From positions 1 through 41,286 of the forward strand of contig JAFWOX010000088.1 of assembly GCA_017545325.1 (NCBI GenBank): a stretch of DNA of 41,286 nucleotides, written 5' to 3'. The notes under the pieces are model-generated. The model saw only the letters and a list, made by a program, of their open reading frames with translations, was not told the DNA's origin and ran no database searches. Shown here piece after piece: positions 8,653 to 17,733 of this stretch. Position numbers and translations under genes: made by a program. This DNA comes from Oscillospiraceae bacterium (lineage in GTDB: Bacteria > Bacillota_A > Clostridia > Oscillospirales > Oscillospiraceae). Positions within the stretch are counted from its first letter, which is position 1. The number at the start of each line of letters is the position of its first letter.

Positions 8653-9909
8653 TCAGCCGGCCAGCTCGGGCTTCCGGCGGGTGATCACCGGTTTCGCGGC
8701 GCCCCGGATGCAGTCTCCGGTGATCTCCACGGCGGTGATCTCCGGATCGGAGGGGATCTCGTACATGATCTCCGTCATCACCCGCTCCATGATGCTTCTC
8801 AGGCCCCTGGCCCCCAGGTCCATTTCCAGGGCCTGATCCGCCACCGCCTCCAGGGCGTCCTGGGTGAAGGTGAGCTCCACATTGTCGTACCGCATAAGCG
8901 CCTGGTACTGCCTGGTCAGGCTGTTCTTGGGCTGGGTGAGGATCTGGATCAGGTTGTCCCGGTCCAGGCCGTGGAGGGGGGTGATCACCGGCAGCCGGCC
9001 CACCAGCTCCGGGATCAGGCCGTATTTCAGGATATCGTGAGGCTGCACATTCTGGAGGATCGCCCCCACGTCCTTCTTCGTCCGGCTGGGGATATCCCCG
9101 CCGAAGCCGATGGTGGCCTTGCTCATCCGGCTCTCGATGATCTGCTCCAGGCCGGCGAAGGCGCCGCCGCAGATAAAGAGGATATTCCGGGTATCCACCT
9201 GGATGAATTCCTGGTGGGGATGCTTCCGCCCGCCCTGGGGCGGAACGTTGGCCACGGTGCCCTCCAGGATCTTCAGGAGGGCCTGCTGCACCCCCTCGCC
9301 GCTCACATCCCGGGTGATGGAGACGTTTTCGCTCTTCCGGGAGACCTTGTCCAGCTCGTCGATATAGATGATCCCCCGCTCCGCCTGCTCCACATCGTAG
9401 TCCGCCGCCTGGAGCAGCCGGAGAAGGATGTTCTCCACGTCGTCCCCCACATAGCCCGCTTCCGTCAGGGTGGTGGCGTCCGCGATGGCAAAGGGCACCT
9501 GCAGGAGCTTCGCCAGGGTCTGGGCGAAAAGGGTCTTGCCGGAGCCCGTGGGGCCAAGAAGCAGGATGTTGCTCTTCTGGAGCTCCACATCCTCGTCCTC
9601 TCCCCCATGGAGGATCCGCTTATAGTGGTTGTAAACCGCGACGGAAAGAGCGATCTTCGCCCGCTCCTGTCCGATGATATACTGATCCAGAAAGCTCTTG
9701 ATCTCCCCCGGAGTGGGCAGGCCGCCGTTTTCCCCCAGGAGCCCGTCCGCCTTGGGGCGCACGGGCAGAGTCATGTCGTCCTGCATGATCCGCACGCAGG
9801 CGCTGACGCATTCATTGCAGATAAAGGCGTTGCGGCCCGCAAAGATCCGGGTCACATCGTCCTGAGATTTGCCGCAGAAGGAGCATCTGGCAATATGCTT
9901 TTCATCCAT
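8653..9909 (-). CDS. clpX: ClpX, ATPase subunit of ClpXP protease
   Basis: ClpX unfolds tagged substrates and feeds them to ClpP. The 418-residue protein starts with the C4 zinc-binding domain (Cys at 9, 12, 31 and 34; CSFCGK and CNEC), then Walker A GPTGSGKT at 119-126, Walker [10 protein letters not shown], and the C-terminal [13 protein letters not shown] sensor-2 region. The start is placed at the second of two close ATGs (9909): the GAGGA ribosome binding site abuts the first ATG but is 6 bases from the second. It lies between clpP and lon, 100 bases after clpP. Length and all motifs are normal. Confidence 0.96.
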   Translation of the reverse strand: MDEKHIARCSFCGKSQDDVTRIFAGRNAFICNECVSACVRIMQDDMTLPVRPKADGLLGENGGLPTPGEIKSFLDQYIIGQERAKIALSVAVYNHYKRILHGGEDEDVELQKSNILLLGPTGSGKTLFAQTLAKLLQVPFAIADATTLTEAGYVGDDVENILLRLLQAADYDVEQAERGIIYIDELDKVSRKSENVSITRDVSGEGVQQALLKILEGTVANVPPQGGRKHPHQEFIQVDTRNILFICGGAFAGLEQIIESRMSKATIGFGGDIPSRTKKDVGAILQNVQPHDILKYGLIPELVGRLPVITPLHGLDRDNLIQILTQPKNSLTRQYQALMRYDNVELTFTQDALEAVADQALEMDLGARGLRSIMERVMTEIMYEIPSDPEITAVEITGDCIRGAAKPVITRRKPELAG

Positions 9910-9960
9910 TTTCATTCCTCTTCGCTCCGTTCAGACCGCAAAAGGGTCAAATCCAATGAG

Positions 9961-9989
9961 AAAAGTGAGGCCGAGCCACCGGCACGGCC
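9961..9989 (-). terminator. Terminator-like hairpin between clpP and clpX
   Basis: On the minus strand a 9-base stem with one mismatch (9981-9989 and 9969-9977) is followed by CTCACTTTTCTC. It lies just after the clpP stop. It may partly end clpP transcription and lower clpX-lon expression. No separate clpX promoter is evident, so full termination is unlikely. Confidence 0.45.
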
Positions 9990-10009
9990 CCGCAGCAGGT
10001 CGATTTCAT

Positions 10010-10594
10010 TTATCGCTTTGTGATGACCTTGTCGATGAGGCCGTATTCCGCAGCCTCCTCCGCGGTCATCCAGTTGTTTCGCTCGCAGTCCGCATAGATC
10101 TGCTCGTAGCTCTTGCCGGTGCTGGCGGCCAGGGCTTCGGTCAGGGTGTGCTTGATGCGGGCGATATGCCGGGCTTCGATCTGGATGTCCGTCTCCTGGC
10201 CCTGGGTGCCCCCCAGGACCTGGTGGATCATGATCTCCGCATGGGGCAGCGCCATCCGCTTGCCCTTGGCGCCGGCGGAGAGCAGGAAGGCGCCCATGCT
10301 GGCGGCCATGCCCACGCAGATGGTGGATACATCCGCCTTGATGTACTGCATGGTATCGTAGATCGCCAGGCCGTCCGTCACGGAGCCGCCGGGGCTGTTG
10401 ATATACATCTGGATATCCTTGTCCGGATCCTGGGCCTCCAGGTACAGAAGCTCCGCGACGATGATGCTGGCGGAGGCTTCGTTCACCTCTCCGTTGAGGA
10501 AAACGATCCGGTCGTTCAGAAGCCGGGAGTACAGGTCATAGGACCGCTCCCCCCGGGAGGTCTGTTCCACCACATAAGGGATCAGGCTGCTCAT
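10010..10594 (-). CDS. clpP: ClpP protease subunit with Asn at the catalytic Asp position
   Basis: ClpP forms the double-ring proteolytic chamber used with ClpX or ClpC. The 194-residue sequence has the nucleophile Ser99 (GMAASMGA) and His124 (MIHQV). At the third triad position the family reads ERDxF with the catalytic Asp; here the segment is [12 protein letters not shown], so Asn173 replaces it (codon AAC at 10076-10078). Listeria ClpP1 is a known example with Asn at this site. The start is the ATG at 10594, 7 bases after AAGGAGG; the upstream GTG at 10600 is too close to that site. Gene order tig-clpP-clpX-lon is standard. Confidence 0.95.
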   Translation of the reverse strand: MSSLIPYVVEQTSRGERSYDLYSRLLNDRIVFLNGEVNEASASIIVAELLYLEAQDPDKDIQMYINSPGGSVTDGLAIYDTMQYIKADVSTICVGMAASMGAFLLSAGAKGKRMALPHAEIMIHQVLGGTQGQETDIQIEARHIARIKHTLTEALAASTGKSYEQIYADCERNNWMTAEEAAEYGLIDKVITKR

Positions 10595-10684
10595 GCGCAC
10601 GCCTCCTTTTCCGATTCATTCCGCTCCGTTTTCGGAGCATACCCGGTTTCCGCCGGGTTTATACCGCGCCTCCGGGAAAAGGGC

Positions 10685-12037
10685 TCACTCCGCCTTTTCC
10701 GGCTCCTCTGCCTTCTCCTCAGCCTTCTCCTCCTCAGCCTTCTCCTCCTCGGCGGGCTCGGGCAGGGCGGTGGCGTTGGCGATGATGAGGTCCGCGGCCT
10801 TATTGTACAGGATGCCGTCCGTGAGCATATCGGCGTCCATGAAGTTCTTCACGGTATCCAGATCCACACCGTACTGGTCGGCGGCCTTCTGCAGCTCCGC
10901 GTCCTTGTCCTCCTCCGTGACGGTGAGGCCCTCCAGCTCGGCGATCTTGGCCAGGGCCAACTCCTGCCGGATGGTCTTCTCCGCGTTCTGCAGCTGCATC
11001 TTGGTGAAGTCCTCCGCGTTGGTGCCCATCCAGCTCAGGTAGGTCTCGAAGGGGATGCCCTGGTTCTGCATGCGCTGGGCCATATCCTGGACCATCTGCT
11101 GGGCCCGCTCGTTCACCATGGCTTCGTTCAGGTCCACCTTCATGCCGTCCGTCACCTGGGCCAGGAGCAGATCCAGGAAGGCGTCCCGGGTCTGGCTCTC
11201 CTTCTGCTTCAGGAGCTTATCCTCCACGCTCTTGCGGTATTCCGCCATGGTGTCGAACTCGCTCACATCCTTGGCGAATTCGTCGTCCGCCTCGGGCAGG
11301 AGCTTCTCCTTCACCTCATGGATATGGCACTTGAACACCGCGGGCTTGCCCTTCAGCTCCTCGGCATGGTAATCCTCGGGGAAGGTGACGTTGACCTCCG
11401 TATCCTCGCCGGCGGAGGCGCCGATGAGCTGGATCTCGAAGCCGGGGATGAAGGAGTTGGAGCCGATCTCCAGGCTGTGCTTCTCGTCCTTGCCGCCCTC
11501 GAAGGGCACGCCGTCGATGAAGCCCTCGTAATCCACCACCACGGTATCCCCGAACTTGGCGGGGCGGTCAGCAGTCTGGATGGTGGCGTTGCGGTTGCGG
11601 AGCTGATCGATCTCCATATCCACCTCGGCGGGGTCGACCTTGGCCTCCTTCCGCACGGCGGACAGGCCCTTGTACTGCCCCAGCTCCACCTCGGGATAGA
11701 GCACGGCGTTGATATCCAGGGTGAGGGACTTATCCTCCTCCACCTTGGCGTCCTCAATGGAAGGGCTGGCCACGATCTTCAGTTCCTTTTCCTTCACGGC
11801 GAAATAATAGGCCTCGGGAGCCAGGTCGTTGATGGCCTCCTCATGGAACACGCCCTCCCCGTACATGGCTTCCACGATCTTGCGGGGCGCCTTGCCCTTG
11901 CGGAAGCCGGGGATCTGGATGCTCTTTCTGTTCCGGTTGTAGACCTTGACCACGGCCGCCTCAAATTCCTCCGGGGAAACGGAAACGGTGATCAGCGCGC
12001 TGTTCTTCTCTTTCTTCTCGACGTTGTTGACTTCCAT
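10685..12037 (-). CDS. tig: Trigger factor, ribosome-associated chaperone
   Basis: Trigger factor binds the ribosome exit tunnel and assists nascent chains; it is also a peptidyl-prolyl isomerase. The 450-residue protein contains the ribosome-binding signature (IPGFRKGKAPRKIVEAMYG, about 40-60), a central FKBP-type domain starting near GDTVVVDYEGFIDG, and a helical C-terminal chaperone domain. It ends in a low-complexity Glu/Ala/Lys tail (EEKAEEEKAEEKAEEPEKAE) of imperfect repeats, which is unusual but common in GC-rich Clostridia. The ATG at 12037 is chosen because GGGAGGA lies 9 bases upstream; the longer reading starts within that site. It has its own promoter and heads the tig-clpP-clpX-lon cluster. 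Confidence 0.95.
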   Translation of the reverse strand: MEVNNVEKKEKNSALITVSVSPEEFEAAVVKVYNRNRKSIQIPGFRKGKAPRKIVEAMYGEGVFHEEAINDLAPEAYYFAVKEKELKIVASPSIEDAKVEEDKSLTLDINAVLYPEVELGQYKGLSAVRKEAKVDPAEVDMEIDQLRNRNATIQTADRPAKFGDTVVVDYEGFIDGVPFEGGKDEKHSLEIGSNSFIPGFEIQLIGASAGEDTEVNVTFPEDYHAEELKGKPAVFKCHIHEVKEKLLPEADDEFAKDVSEFDTMAEYRKSVEDKLLKQKESQTRDAFLDLLLAQVTDGMKVDLNEAMVNERAQQMVQDMAQRMQNQGIPFETYLSWMGTNAEDFTKMQLQNAEKTIRQELALAKIAELEGLTVTEEDKDAELQKAADQYGVDLDTVKNFMDADMLTDGILYNKAADLIIANATALPEPAEEEKAEEEKAEEKAEEPEKAE

Positions 12038-12132
12038 TGCGGCTCGTCCTCCCAATGCTGATTGATCCAGGCGCCCGTCCGCCGGGCCCCGGAAATGAAG
12101 CAGATTTCGCGCATTCCATACAAATGCAAGAT

Positions 12133-12162
12133 ACTATATCATAAGCGACAGGTTTTTGCCAG
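12133..12162 (-). promoter_or_regulatory. Extended -10 promoter of tig-clpP-clpX-lon
   Basis: On the minus strand TGA-TATAGT (-10 at 12133-12138 with an upstream TG) is preceded by CTGGCA (12157-12162) at 18 bases. The -35 is weak and the TGn element probably compensates. No CtsR-type or CIRCE operator was recognised. Confidence 0.6.
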
Positions 12163-12175
12163 AGCTTTTTTCAAA

Positions 12176-12907
12176 TTATTCCGTTCCCTTCAGGGGTCCC
12201 GCCAGGATCCCGGGCTCCTCCCGGATGAGCTTGGGGCGAAAATCCAGGTGGTCGGCGCTGAGGAGGGCGTAGCGCACCCCCTCGACGGTCCCCTCCACCG
12301 CTCTGGCCCGGGCCCTGCCGTGCAGGTGGCCGTAGTAGCATTCCTCCACCCCGTACTCGTTCAGCAGGGCGCAGATCTCCCGGCAGACGTAGTCGTCCCC
12401 GTACCGGGGCGGATAATGGAGGAAGCAGAGCTTCCGCCGCTCCCCCGCGGCCTTCAGGGAGGCCTCCAGACGCATGAGCTCCCGCTGGAGGATCTTCCGG
12501 TCGTGGGCCTTCCCCGTCTCCTCCTCGAAGAACCAGCCCCGGGTGCCGCAGATGGCCAGATCCCCGTAGGTATAGCAGTTGTTGTGCAGGATGCGGACGC
12601 TGCGGATACTCTCCCGGGCGAAGAAGCGCTCGATCTTCGCGGCGGTGACCCACCAGTAGTCGTGGTTGCCCTTCAGCAGCAGCTTCTGCCCCCCCAGTTC
12701 ATCCAGGAAATGGAAGTCTGGGGCGGCGGCCTCCAGTCCCATGCTCCAGGACAGATCCCCCAGAATGACGCATACGTCCTCCGGCCCCAGGCGGGCAAAC
12801 GCCTCCCGGAGCTTCTCCTGGTGATCCTTCCAGAGCCCGCCGAAAATATCCATGGGCTTATCCGCGCCCAGGGAAAGGTGCAGATCTCCGATCCCGTACA
12901 GCGCCAC
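12176..12907 (-). CDS. Calcineurin-like metallophosphoesterase
   Basis: A 243-residue cytoplasmic protein of the calcineurin-like phosphoesterase superfamily. All metal-binding motifs are present: GDLHLS (Asp8, His10), ILGDLSW, KGNHDYWW and the C-terminal GHLHG. The two-metal centre should hydrolyse a phosphoester, but the substrate cannot be read from sequence. A GTG start at 12907 lies 7 bases after a GGAGG ribosome binding site and 14 bases after thrC, so it is the last gene of the lepB...thrC run. No clear terminator follows; the tig promoter begins right behind it. Confidence 0.88.
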   Translation of the reverse strand: MALYGIGDLHLSLGADKPMDIFGGLWKDHQEKLREAFARLGPEDVCVILGDLSWSMGLEAAAPDFHFLDELGGQKLLLKGNHDYWWVTAAKIERFFARESIRSVRILHNNCYTYGDLAICGTRGWFFEEETGKAHDRKILQRELMRLEASLKAAGERRKLCFLHYPPRYGDDYVCREICALLNEYGVEECYYGHLHGRARARAVEGTVEGVRYALLSADHLDFRPKLIREEPGILAGPLKGTE

Positions 12908-12921
12908 GCCTCAGCCTCCGG

Positions 12922-14406
12922 TCAATCCAGCCCCAGCATACGCAGCACCGCCGCCGTCATCTCCGTCTTCTCCACGGAGCCGGTGAAGCGGCGCTCCCTC
13001 CGCTCCAGTCCCTCCAGGGGAGCGGGAACGGGGGTGCCCGTCACCCGGGAAAGGGTGCGGATGAGCTCCGTGCCGCCGCCGGATTCCCGGCAGCCGATAG
13101 AACGGAGCACGCTGTCGCAGAACTTATACGGGCTGGCGGTGGAGACCACCACCCCGGGCCGCTTATCCCCGCTGGTGCGGCGGTACTGCTCCAGCACCTC
13201 CCAGGCCACGGCGGTATGGGGATCCATGAGATACCCCCGGGCGTACAGGCGGCCGATGGCGGCCTCCGTCTCCTCCTCGCTGCTCCAGCCGCAGGCGAAG
13301 TCCGCCTGCAGCCGCTCCAGCAGGGCGCCGGAAACGCTGTATTTCCCCTCGCCGCTCAGCCGGTCCATGTACTCCCGCACCGTCTCGTCGCTGCCGGTCA
13401 TGGCGTAGAGCAGCCGCTCCAGGTTGCTGGAGATCAGGATATCCATGGAGGGGGAGATGGTGCAGTGGAAGGGCCGGTTCCGGTCGTATACGCCGGTGCT
13501 GAGGAAATCCGTAAGGATATGGTTTGTGTTGGAGGCGCAGATGAGCTTCCCCACGGGCAGGCCCATATGCTTGGCGAACCACCCGGCCAGGATATTGCCG
13601 AAGTTCCCCGTGGGCACGCAGAAGTTCAGCTCCTCCCCCCAGGCGCAGAGGCCGGCCTTCACCGCGTCGCAGTAGGCGGAGAAGTAATACACCACCTGGG
13701 GCAGCAGACGGCCCCAGTTGATGGAATTGGCGGAGGAGAAGAACCAGCCCGCCTCCTCCAGCCTGCTCCGCAGGGCGGTATTGGAGAAGATGGCCTTCAC
13801 CCCGTTCTGGGCGTCGTCAAAATTGCCCATCACGCCGCAGACGCCCACGTTTTCCCCCAGCTGGGTCTGCATCTGCAGCTTCTGCACGTCGCTCACCCCG
13901 TCGGAGGGGTAAAAGACCAGGATCTTCGTCCCGGCCACGTCCCGGAAGCCCTCCAGGGCCGCCTTGCCCGTGTCTCCACTGGTGGCCACCAGGATGCACA
14001 CCCGCTTCTGCTCCCCCGTCTTCTTCAGGGAGGCGGTGAGGAGCCTGGGCATGATCTGCAGGGCCATATCCTTGAAGGCGCAGGTGGGCCCGTGCCACAG
14101 CTCCAGGAAGGCGGTCTCCCCGTCCACGGGATGCAGGGGGGCGGGATCCTGACCGAAGCGCACCGGGGCATAGGCTGCGGCCGTATACTCCGCCAGCTCC
14201 TCCGGCGTGAACTCCTCCAGGAACAGACCCATGATCTTCGCCGCCCGTCCGGGGTAATCCAGCTCCCCCAGGGCGCGGATCTCCTCCGGCTCCACAAGGG
14301 GAAGGCGCTCCGGAAGGAACAGCCCTCCCTCCCGGCTCAGGCCCCGGGCAATGGCCTCCGCAGCGCTCAGGCTGAGGGAAGCGTCTCTCGTACTCAAATA
14401 CCGCAT
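12922..14406 (-). CDS. thrC: Threonine synthase
   Basis: Threonine synthase converts O-phospho-L-homoserine to threonine with PLP. The 494-residue protein has the N-terminal MRYLSTR typical of the E. coli/yeast-type (longer) class, the PLP lysine Lys112 in HGPTCAFKDMA, and the phosphate-binding ATSGDTGKAA motif; GNFGNILAGWFA contributes to the cofactor pocket. Length is normal. An AGGAGG ribosome binding site sits 8 bases before the ATG. The gene lies between the dipeptidase and metallophosphoesterase genes; no thrA, thrB or asd gene is nearby, so its position is not part of a threonine operon. Confidence 0.95.
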   Translation of the reverse strand: MRYLSTRDASLSLSAAEAIARGLSREGGLFLPERLPLVEPEEIRALGELDYPGRAAKIMGLFLEEFTPEELAEYTAAAYAPVRFGQDPAPLHPVDGETAFLELWHGPTCAFKDMALQIMPRLLTASLKKTGEQKRVCILVATSGDTGKAALEGFRDVAGTKILVFYPSDGVSDVQKLQMQTQLGENVGVCGVMGNFDDAQNGVKAIFSNTALRSRLEEAGWFFSSANSINWGRLLPQVVYYFSAYCDAVKAGLCAWGEELNFCVPTGNFGNILAGWFAKHMGLPVGKLICASNTNHILTDFLSTGVYDRNRPFHCTISPSMDILISSNLERLLYAMTGSDETVREYMDRLSGEGKYSVSGALLERLQADFACGWSSEEETEAAIGRLYARGYLMDPHTAVAWEVLEQYRRTSGDKRPGVVVSTASPYKFCDSVLRSIGCRESGGGTELIRTLSRVTGTPVPAPLEGLERRERRFTGSVEKTEMTAAVLRMLGLD

Positions 14407-14422
14407 AGCTCGTTCCTCCTGT

Positions 14423-15349
14423 TCAGTCCCCGATGACCCGTCTCCAGTTGCCGAAGAACAGGTCGTCCAGCAGGCTCTGGGGATATCCCCGCTTCTGCAG
14501 CTCCCGCTCCAGGAGCTTTACGTCCTGCACCCCGCTCATCCCCCTGGGCAGGCTCTCGCAGCCATCCAGGTCGCCGCCCATGGCCACGGTCTTTTCGCCC
14601 CCCAGATCCAGGAAGTGCTCCAGGTGCCGGAGGACGGTCTCAATGGTGACTTCCCCCTCCCCCAGGAAGGCGGTATACAGGTTCAGCCCCACGGCGCCGC
14701 CATGGTCCCTGATGGCCCGGAACATATCGTCCGTCAGGTTCCGGGTATGGTTATGCACGGCCCGGGAATTGGAGTGGGTGGCGGCGAAGGGGCCCTTGAT
14801 CAGCTTTTCCAGATCCCAGAAGCCGGGATCGCTGAGATGGGAGACGTCCAGGAGGAGCCCCAGCTCCTCTCCCAGCCGGACATAGTCCTTCCCCGCGGTG
14901 CTCAGGCCCCGGTCCGGATCCTGTACGTTGGTGCCGCAGAGGGCGGTGGCCCGGTTCCAGGTGAGGCAAAGGCTGCGCACCCCCTTCTCCGCCGCCTGCT
15001 CCAGGCGCCCGGGGTCGCAGCGCAGAACCTCCGCCCCCTCCACGCTGAGGAAGGCCGCCGCCTTCCCCGCGGCCATGGCCGCGTCCGCCTCGCTGCCGGT
15101 GCGGCAGAAGGCCATATGGTCCCCGCAGGCCTCCAGCTCCTCCCGGAAACGTCCGTAGAACAGATCGAAGATATCTCCGTCCCGGACGAATTCCGGCGTG
15201 CCGAAAATGGCAAAAAACTGGGCATAGCCGCCCAGGGAGAGGCCCCGCTCCAGGTCCACATGCCCCGGATTGCGGTACAGCGCCCCGGCGGGCTGCCGGG
15301 AAAAATGCAGCGCCAGCAGGGTATCGCAGTGTCCGTCGAACAGCTTCAT
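14423..15349 (-). CDS. Membrane-dipeptidase family (M19) dipeptidase
   Basis: A 308-residue zinc dipeptidase of peptidase family M19. The metal site begins with DGHCDTL (His7, Asp9) near the N-terminus; LSVEGAEVL supplies the bridging Glu, followed by LSHLSD-like and ATHSNSRAVHNHTRNLTD segments with metal-binding His residues. No signal peptide is present, so unlike the mammalian enzyme it is probably cytoplasmic and may recycle peptides; substrate stereochemistry cannot be told. Its ATG lies one base after the stop of the upstream YraN-family gene, with GGAGG inside that gene's end as the ribosome binding site. Confidence 0.92.
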   Translation of the reverse strand: MKLFDGHCDTLLALHFSRQPAGALYRNPGHVDLERGLSLGGYAQFFAIFGTPEFVRDGDIFDLFYGRFREELEACGDHMAFCRTGSEADAAMAAGKAAAFLSVEGAEVLRCDPGRLEQAAEKGVRSLCLTWNRATALCGTNVQDPDRGLSTAGKDYVRLGEELGLLLDVSHLSDPGFWDLEKLIKGPFAATHSNSRAVHNHTRNLTDDMFRAIRDHGGAVGLNLYTAFLGEGEVTIETVLRHLEHFLDLGGEKTVAMGGDLDGCESLPRGMSGVQDVKLLERELQKRGYPQSLLDDLFFGNWRRVIGD

Positions 15350-15350
15350 T

Positions 15351-15710
15351 TCAGAATGCCTCCGAGATCAGATTCAGTCTTTCGATCCTTTCGCTCTCCC
15401 GGTCCAGATAGACCTCCACCACGTCGAAGCGGCAGGGGGGATCCGACAGATCGTTTTCCGCCAGCCAGCTCTCCGCCGCCAGCCGCAGCTTCCGCTGCTT
15501 GGCCGGGGTGACGTATTCCGCCGCCGGGGCATAACCTCCGGTCCGCCGGAGCTTCACCTCCACGAAGACGTATTCCTCCCCGTCCCGGGCGATGATGTCC
15601 ACCTCCCCCAGGCGGCAGCGGTAATTCATGGCCAGGATCCTCCACCGTTTCTTCCGGAGCCAGTCGGCGGCAGCCGCCTCCCCCATGGCCCCCAGCAGCT
15701 GGGTCCTCAT
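15351..15710 (-). CDS. yraN: YraN/UPF0102 family nuclease-like protein
   Basis: A 119-residue protein of the UPF0102 family, which has a Holliday-junction-resolvase/restriction-endonuclease-like fold. The conserved catalytic-type pattern is present: GxxGE ([12 protein letters not shown]), then [10 protein letters not shown] and VFVEVKLR, giving the Glu-Asp-Glu-x-Lys arrangement expected of a metal-dependent nuclease. No activity has been established for most members. The ATG overlaps the rnhB stop by 4 bases. The order rplS-lepB-rbgA-rnhB-yraN is widely conserved in Firmicutes, which supports the call. Confidence 0.92.
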   Translation of the reverse strand: MRTQLLGAMGEAAAADWLRKKRWRILAMNYRCRLGEVDIIARDGEEYVFVEVKLRRTGGYAPAAEYVTPAKQRKLRLAAESWLAENDLSDPPCRFDVVEVYLDRESERIERLNLISEAF

Positions 15711-16285
15711 CTCTCCAGCCCCTTCAGGAAGGTCAGCCGGTGGATGGGGCAGGGTCCCAGCGCCTCCAGGGCGGCATAATGGACCTTGGTCCCGTAGCCC
15801 TTATGCCGGGCAAAGCCATAGCCGGGATACTGCCTGTCGTATTCCAGCATGAGCCGGTCCCGGCTCACCTTGGCCAGGATGGAGGCGGCGGCGATGCAGT
15901 CGTATTTCCCGTCTCCCCCCACCACGCAGCGCACCGGCACGGGCAGCTGCGGGGGACGGTTCCCGTCCACAAAGGCATGGTCCGGGACCCGGTCCAGCGC
16001 CCGGAAGGCCCGGCCCATGGCCAGGAAGGTGGCCTGCAGGATATTGATCCGGTCGATCTCCTTCTCATCCGCCCAGCCCACGCCCCAGGCCACGGCGGTC
16101 TCCCGGATGCGGTCGAACAGCGCGTCCCTGGCCTTGGGGCTGAGCTTCTTGGAATCGTTCAGGCCGGGCAGATCGTACTCCTCCGGAAGGATCACGGCGG
16201 CGGCGCATACCGGCCCCGCCAATGGGCCCCGGCCCGCCTCGTCGATCCCGCAGACCAGGCCGTATTCCCCTTCCGGCCTCAGCAT
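15707..16285 (-). CDS. rnhB: Ribonuclease HII
   Basis: RNase HII cleaves the RNA strand of RNA-DNA hybrids and starts removal of misincorporated ribonucleotides. The 192-residue protein shows the active-site DE pair (Asp15, Glu16) in [15 protein letters not shown], the LNDSKKLS segment, and the C-terminal [15 protein letters not shown] that contributes further acidic residues. Length is normal for the short bacterial form. The ATG overlaps the end of rbgA by 7 bases, and the stop overlaps yraN, so translation is coupled in both directions. Confidence 0.96.
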   Translation of the reverse strand: MLRPEGEYGLVCGIDEAGRGPLAGPVCAAAVILPEEYDLPGLNDSKKLSPKARDALFDRIRETAVAWGVGWADEKEIDRINILQATFLAMGRAFRALDRVPDHAFVDGNRPPQLPVPVRCVVGGDGKYDCIAAASILAKVSRDRLMLEYDRQYPGYGFARHKGYGTKVHYAALEALGPCPIHRLTFLKGLER

Positions 16286-17148
16286 TCCGGCTCCTCCAGG
16301 GTGATCCGGCCCAGGCTGCCCGCCTGGAATTCATCCAGCAGCACCCGGCTCATCCGCTCCAGGTCCGTCTCTCCCCCGGAGATGAGGAAGCCCCGCTTCC
16401 GGGCGGCGGCCTCCAGCAGGGCGGGGCCGTCCAGCCCCGCCGTATCCCCCAGCTTGTACCGGGCCCGGAACAGCTCCGGGTAATCCCGGTTCAGCAGCTC
16501 CGCCAGGCGCAGGGCCAGGGCCTCCTGATCCAGGATCTCCTCCTTCACGGCGCTGGTGAAGGCCAGGTGCTCCCCCACCGCGGGATCCTCGAACCGGGGC
16601 CAGAGGACGCCGGGGGTATCCAGGAGCTCCAGGGTCCGGTCCACCGTGATCCACTGCCTCCCCTTGGTCACCCCGGGCTTGTTTCCCGCCGCGGCGGCCC
16701 TGCGCCCAGCGGCCTTGTTGATGAAGGTGGATTTCCCCACGTTGGGGATGCCCACCACCATGGCCCGGAGGGGACGGCCGGCCTGGCCCTTGGCCGCCAG
16801 CCGCTCCAGCTTTTCCTTCAGCAGGCCGCGCATGGCCCCGGGGAGCTTCTCCACGCCCTTTCCGCTGCGGCTGTCCGCCGCCAGGGCGGCGACGCCGGAG
16901 GCGCGGTAATGCCGGAGCCAGCGCTCCGTCGCCGCCGGATCCGCCAGATCCGCCCGGTTCAGCAGCACGAGGCGGGGCTTCTGCCCCAGGATCTCATCCA
17001 GGGCCGGGTTCCGGCTGGACCGGGGGATTCGGGCGTCCGTCAGTTCGATCACTGCGTCCACCAGCTTCATGTCCCCCTCCATGGTCCGGAGGGCCTTGGT
17101 CATATGCCCGGGGAACCAGTTCACGTTCACCTGATCCCGCTCAGCCAT
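16279..17148 (-). CDS. rbgA: Ribosome biogenesis GTPase RbgA (YlqF)
   Basis: A circularly permuted GTPase needed for late assembly of the 50S subunit. In the 289-residue protein the G motifs occur in permuted order: G4 NRAD at 64-67, then G1 GIPNVGKST at 133-141, then G3 DTPG at 177-180. G4 has Arg where most members have Lys (NKAD), a conservative change. The N-terminus [13 protein letters not shown] and the C-terminal ANTAR-like helical region fit RbgA. It overlaps lepB by 8 bases and rnhB by 7. Its neighbour rplS also encodes a 50S protein. Confidence 0.95.
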   Translation of the reverse strand: MAERDQVNVNWFPGHMTKALRTMEGDMKLVDAVIELTDARIPRSSRNPALDEILGQKPRLVLLNRADLADPAATERWLRHYRASGVAALAADSRSGKGVEKLPGAMRGLLKEKLERLAAKGQAGRPLRAMVVGIPNVGKSTFINKAAGRRAAAAGNKPGVTKGRQWITVDRTLELLDTPGVLWPRFEDPAVGEHLAFTSAVKEEILDQEALALRLAELLNRDYPELFRARYKLGDTAGLDGPALLEAAARKRGFLISGGETDLERMSRVLLDEFQAGSLGRITLEEPEC

Positions 17149-17704
17149 TGCTCTTCACTCCGCTCAGGGCGGTCAGGGGCCAGACGCGGAACAGCACCTT
17201 CCCCAGCACGCAGCGGGTATCGATCTGCCCGATGCGGCTGCTGCGGCTGTCCGTGCTCTCGTTCCGGTTATCCCCCATGCAGAAGATGCAGCCCTCCTGC
17301 ACGGTCACGGGGCCGGTCATATCCAGCTCCCGGTGGGTGAGCTCCGCGATATAGGGCTCGTCCAGCTCTACGCCGTCCACGGTGACGACGCCCTTTTTGA
17401 AGTCGATCTCCACCGTCTGCCCCTCCGTGGCGATGACCCGCTTCACCAGGCTGTCGTCCCCATAGCTGCGCTGGGTGAATACCACAATATCCCCCTGCTT
17501 CGGGGCGGAAAAGACGCGGCTGATCACGACCCGCTCCCCGTCATACAGGGTGGGATTCATGCTGCCCCCGTCCACGGTCACCACCCGCAGGGCGAACAGG
17601 AAAAGCAGGATGCAGATGACGATGGCGCTGACGATGCTCTCCAGCCAGTCATAGGTATTGCTGAGGAGGGATGGCTTCTTCTCCTCGCCCTTCGTTTCTT
17701 CCAT
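17141..17704 (-). CDS. lepB: Signal peptidase I
   Basis: Type I signal peptidase removes signal peptides of exported proteins on the outer face of the membrane. The 187-residue protein has one membrane anchor at about 23-42, the catalytic Ser48 in GGSMNPTL, the general base Lys89 in VKRVIATEG, and the conserved MGDNRNESTDSR box. The ATG at 17704 is preceded by GGGAGG at 9 bases; an in-frame extension to 17950 reads through the intergenic repeat and is rejected. It starts the run lepB-rbgA-rnhB-yraN. No clear promoter was found in the 320 bases before it, which are filled by hairpins. Confidence 0.95.
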   Translation of the reverse strand: MEETKGEEKKPSLLSNTYDWLESIVSAIVICILLFLFALRVVTVDGGSMNPTLYDGERVVISRVFSAPKQGDIVVFTQRSYGDDSLVKRVIATEGQTVEIDFKKGVVTVDGVELDEPYIAELTHRELDMTGPVTVQEGCIFCMGDNRNESTDSRSSRIGQIDTRCVLGKVLFRVWPLTALSGVKSNG

Positions 17705-17733
17705 GGGTACTCGCCTCCCACACGATCCGGAAT

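Noticed and set aside
6086..8836. A 916-codon plus-strand frame opposite lon
   Set aside because: It is antisense to lon, has no ribosome binding site and no family pattern, and its His/Gln/Gly-rich composition is what GC-rich antisense frames give.
9869..12061. A 730-codon plus-strand frame opposite clpX, clpP and tig
   Set aside because: It spans three well-supported genes on the other strand and is an artefact of high GC at codon third positions.
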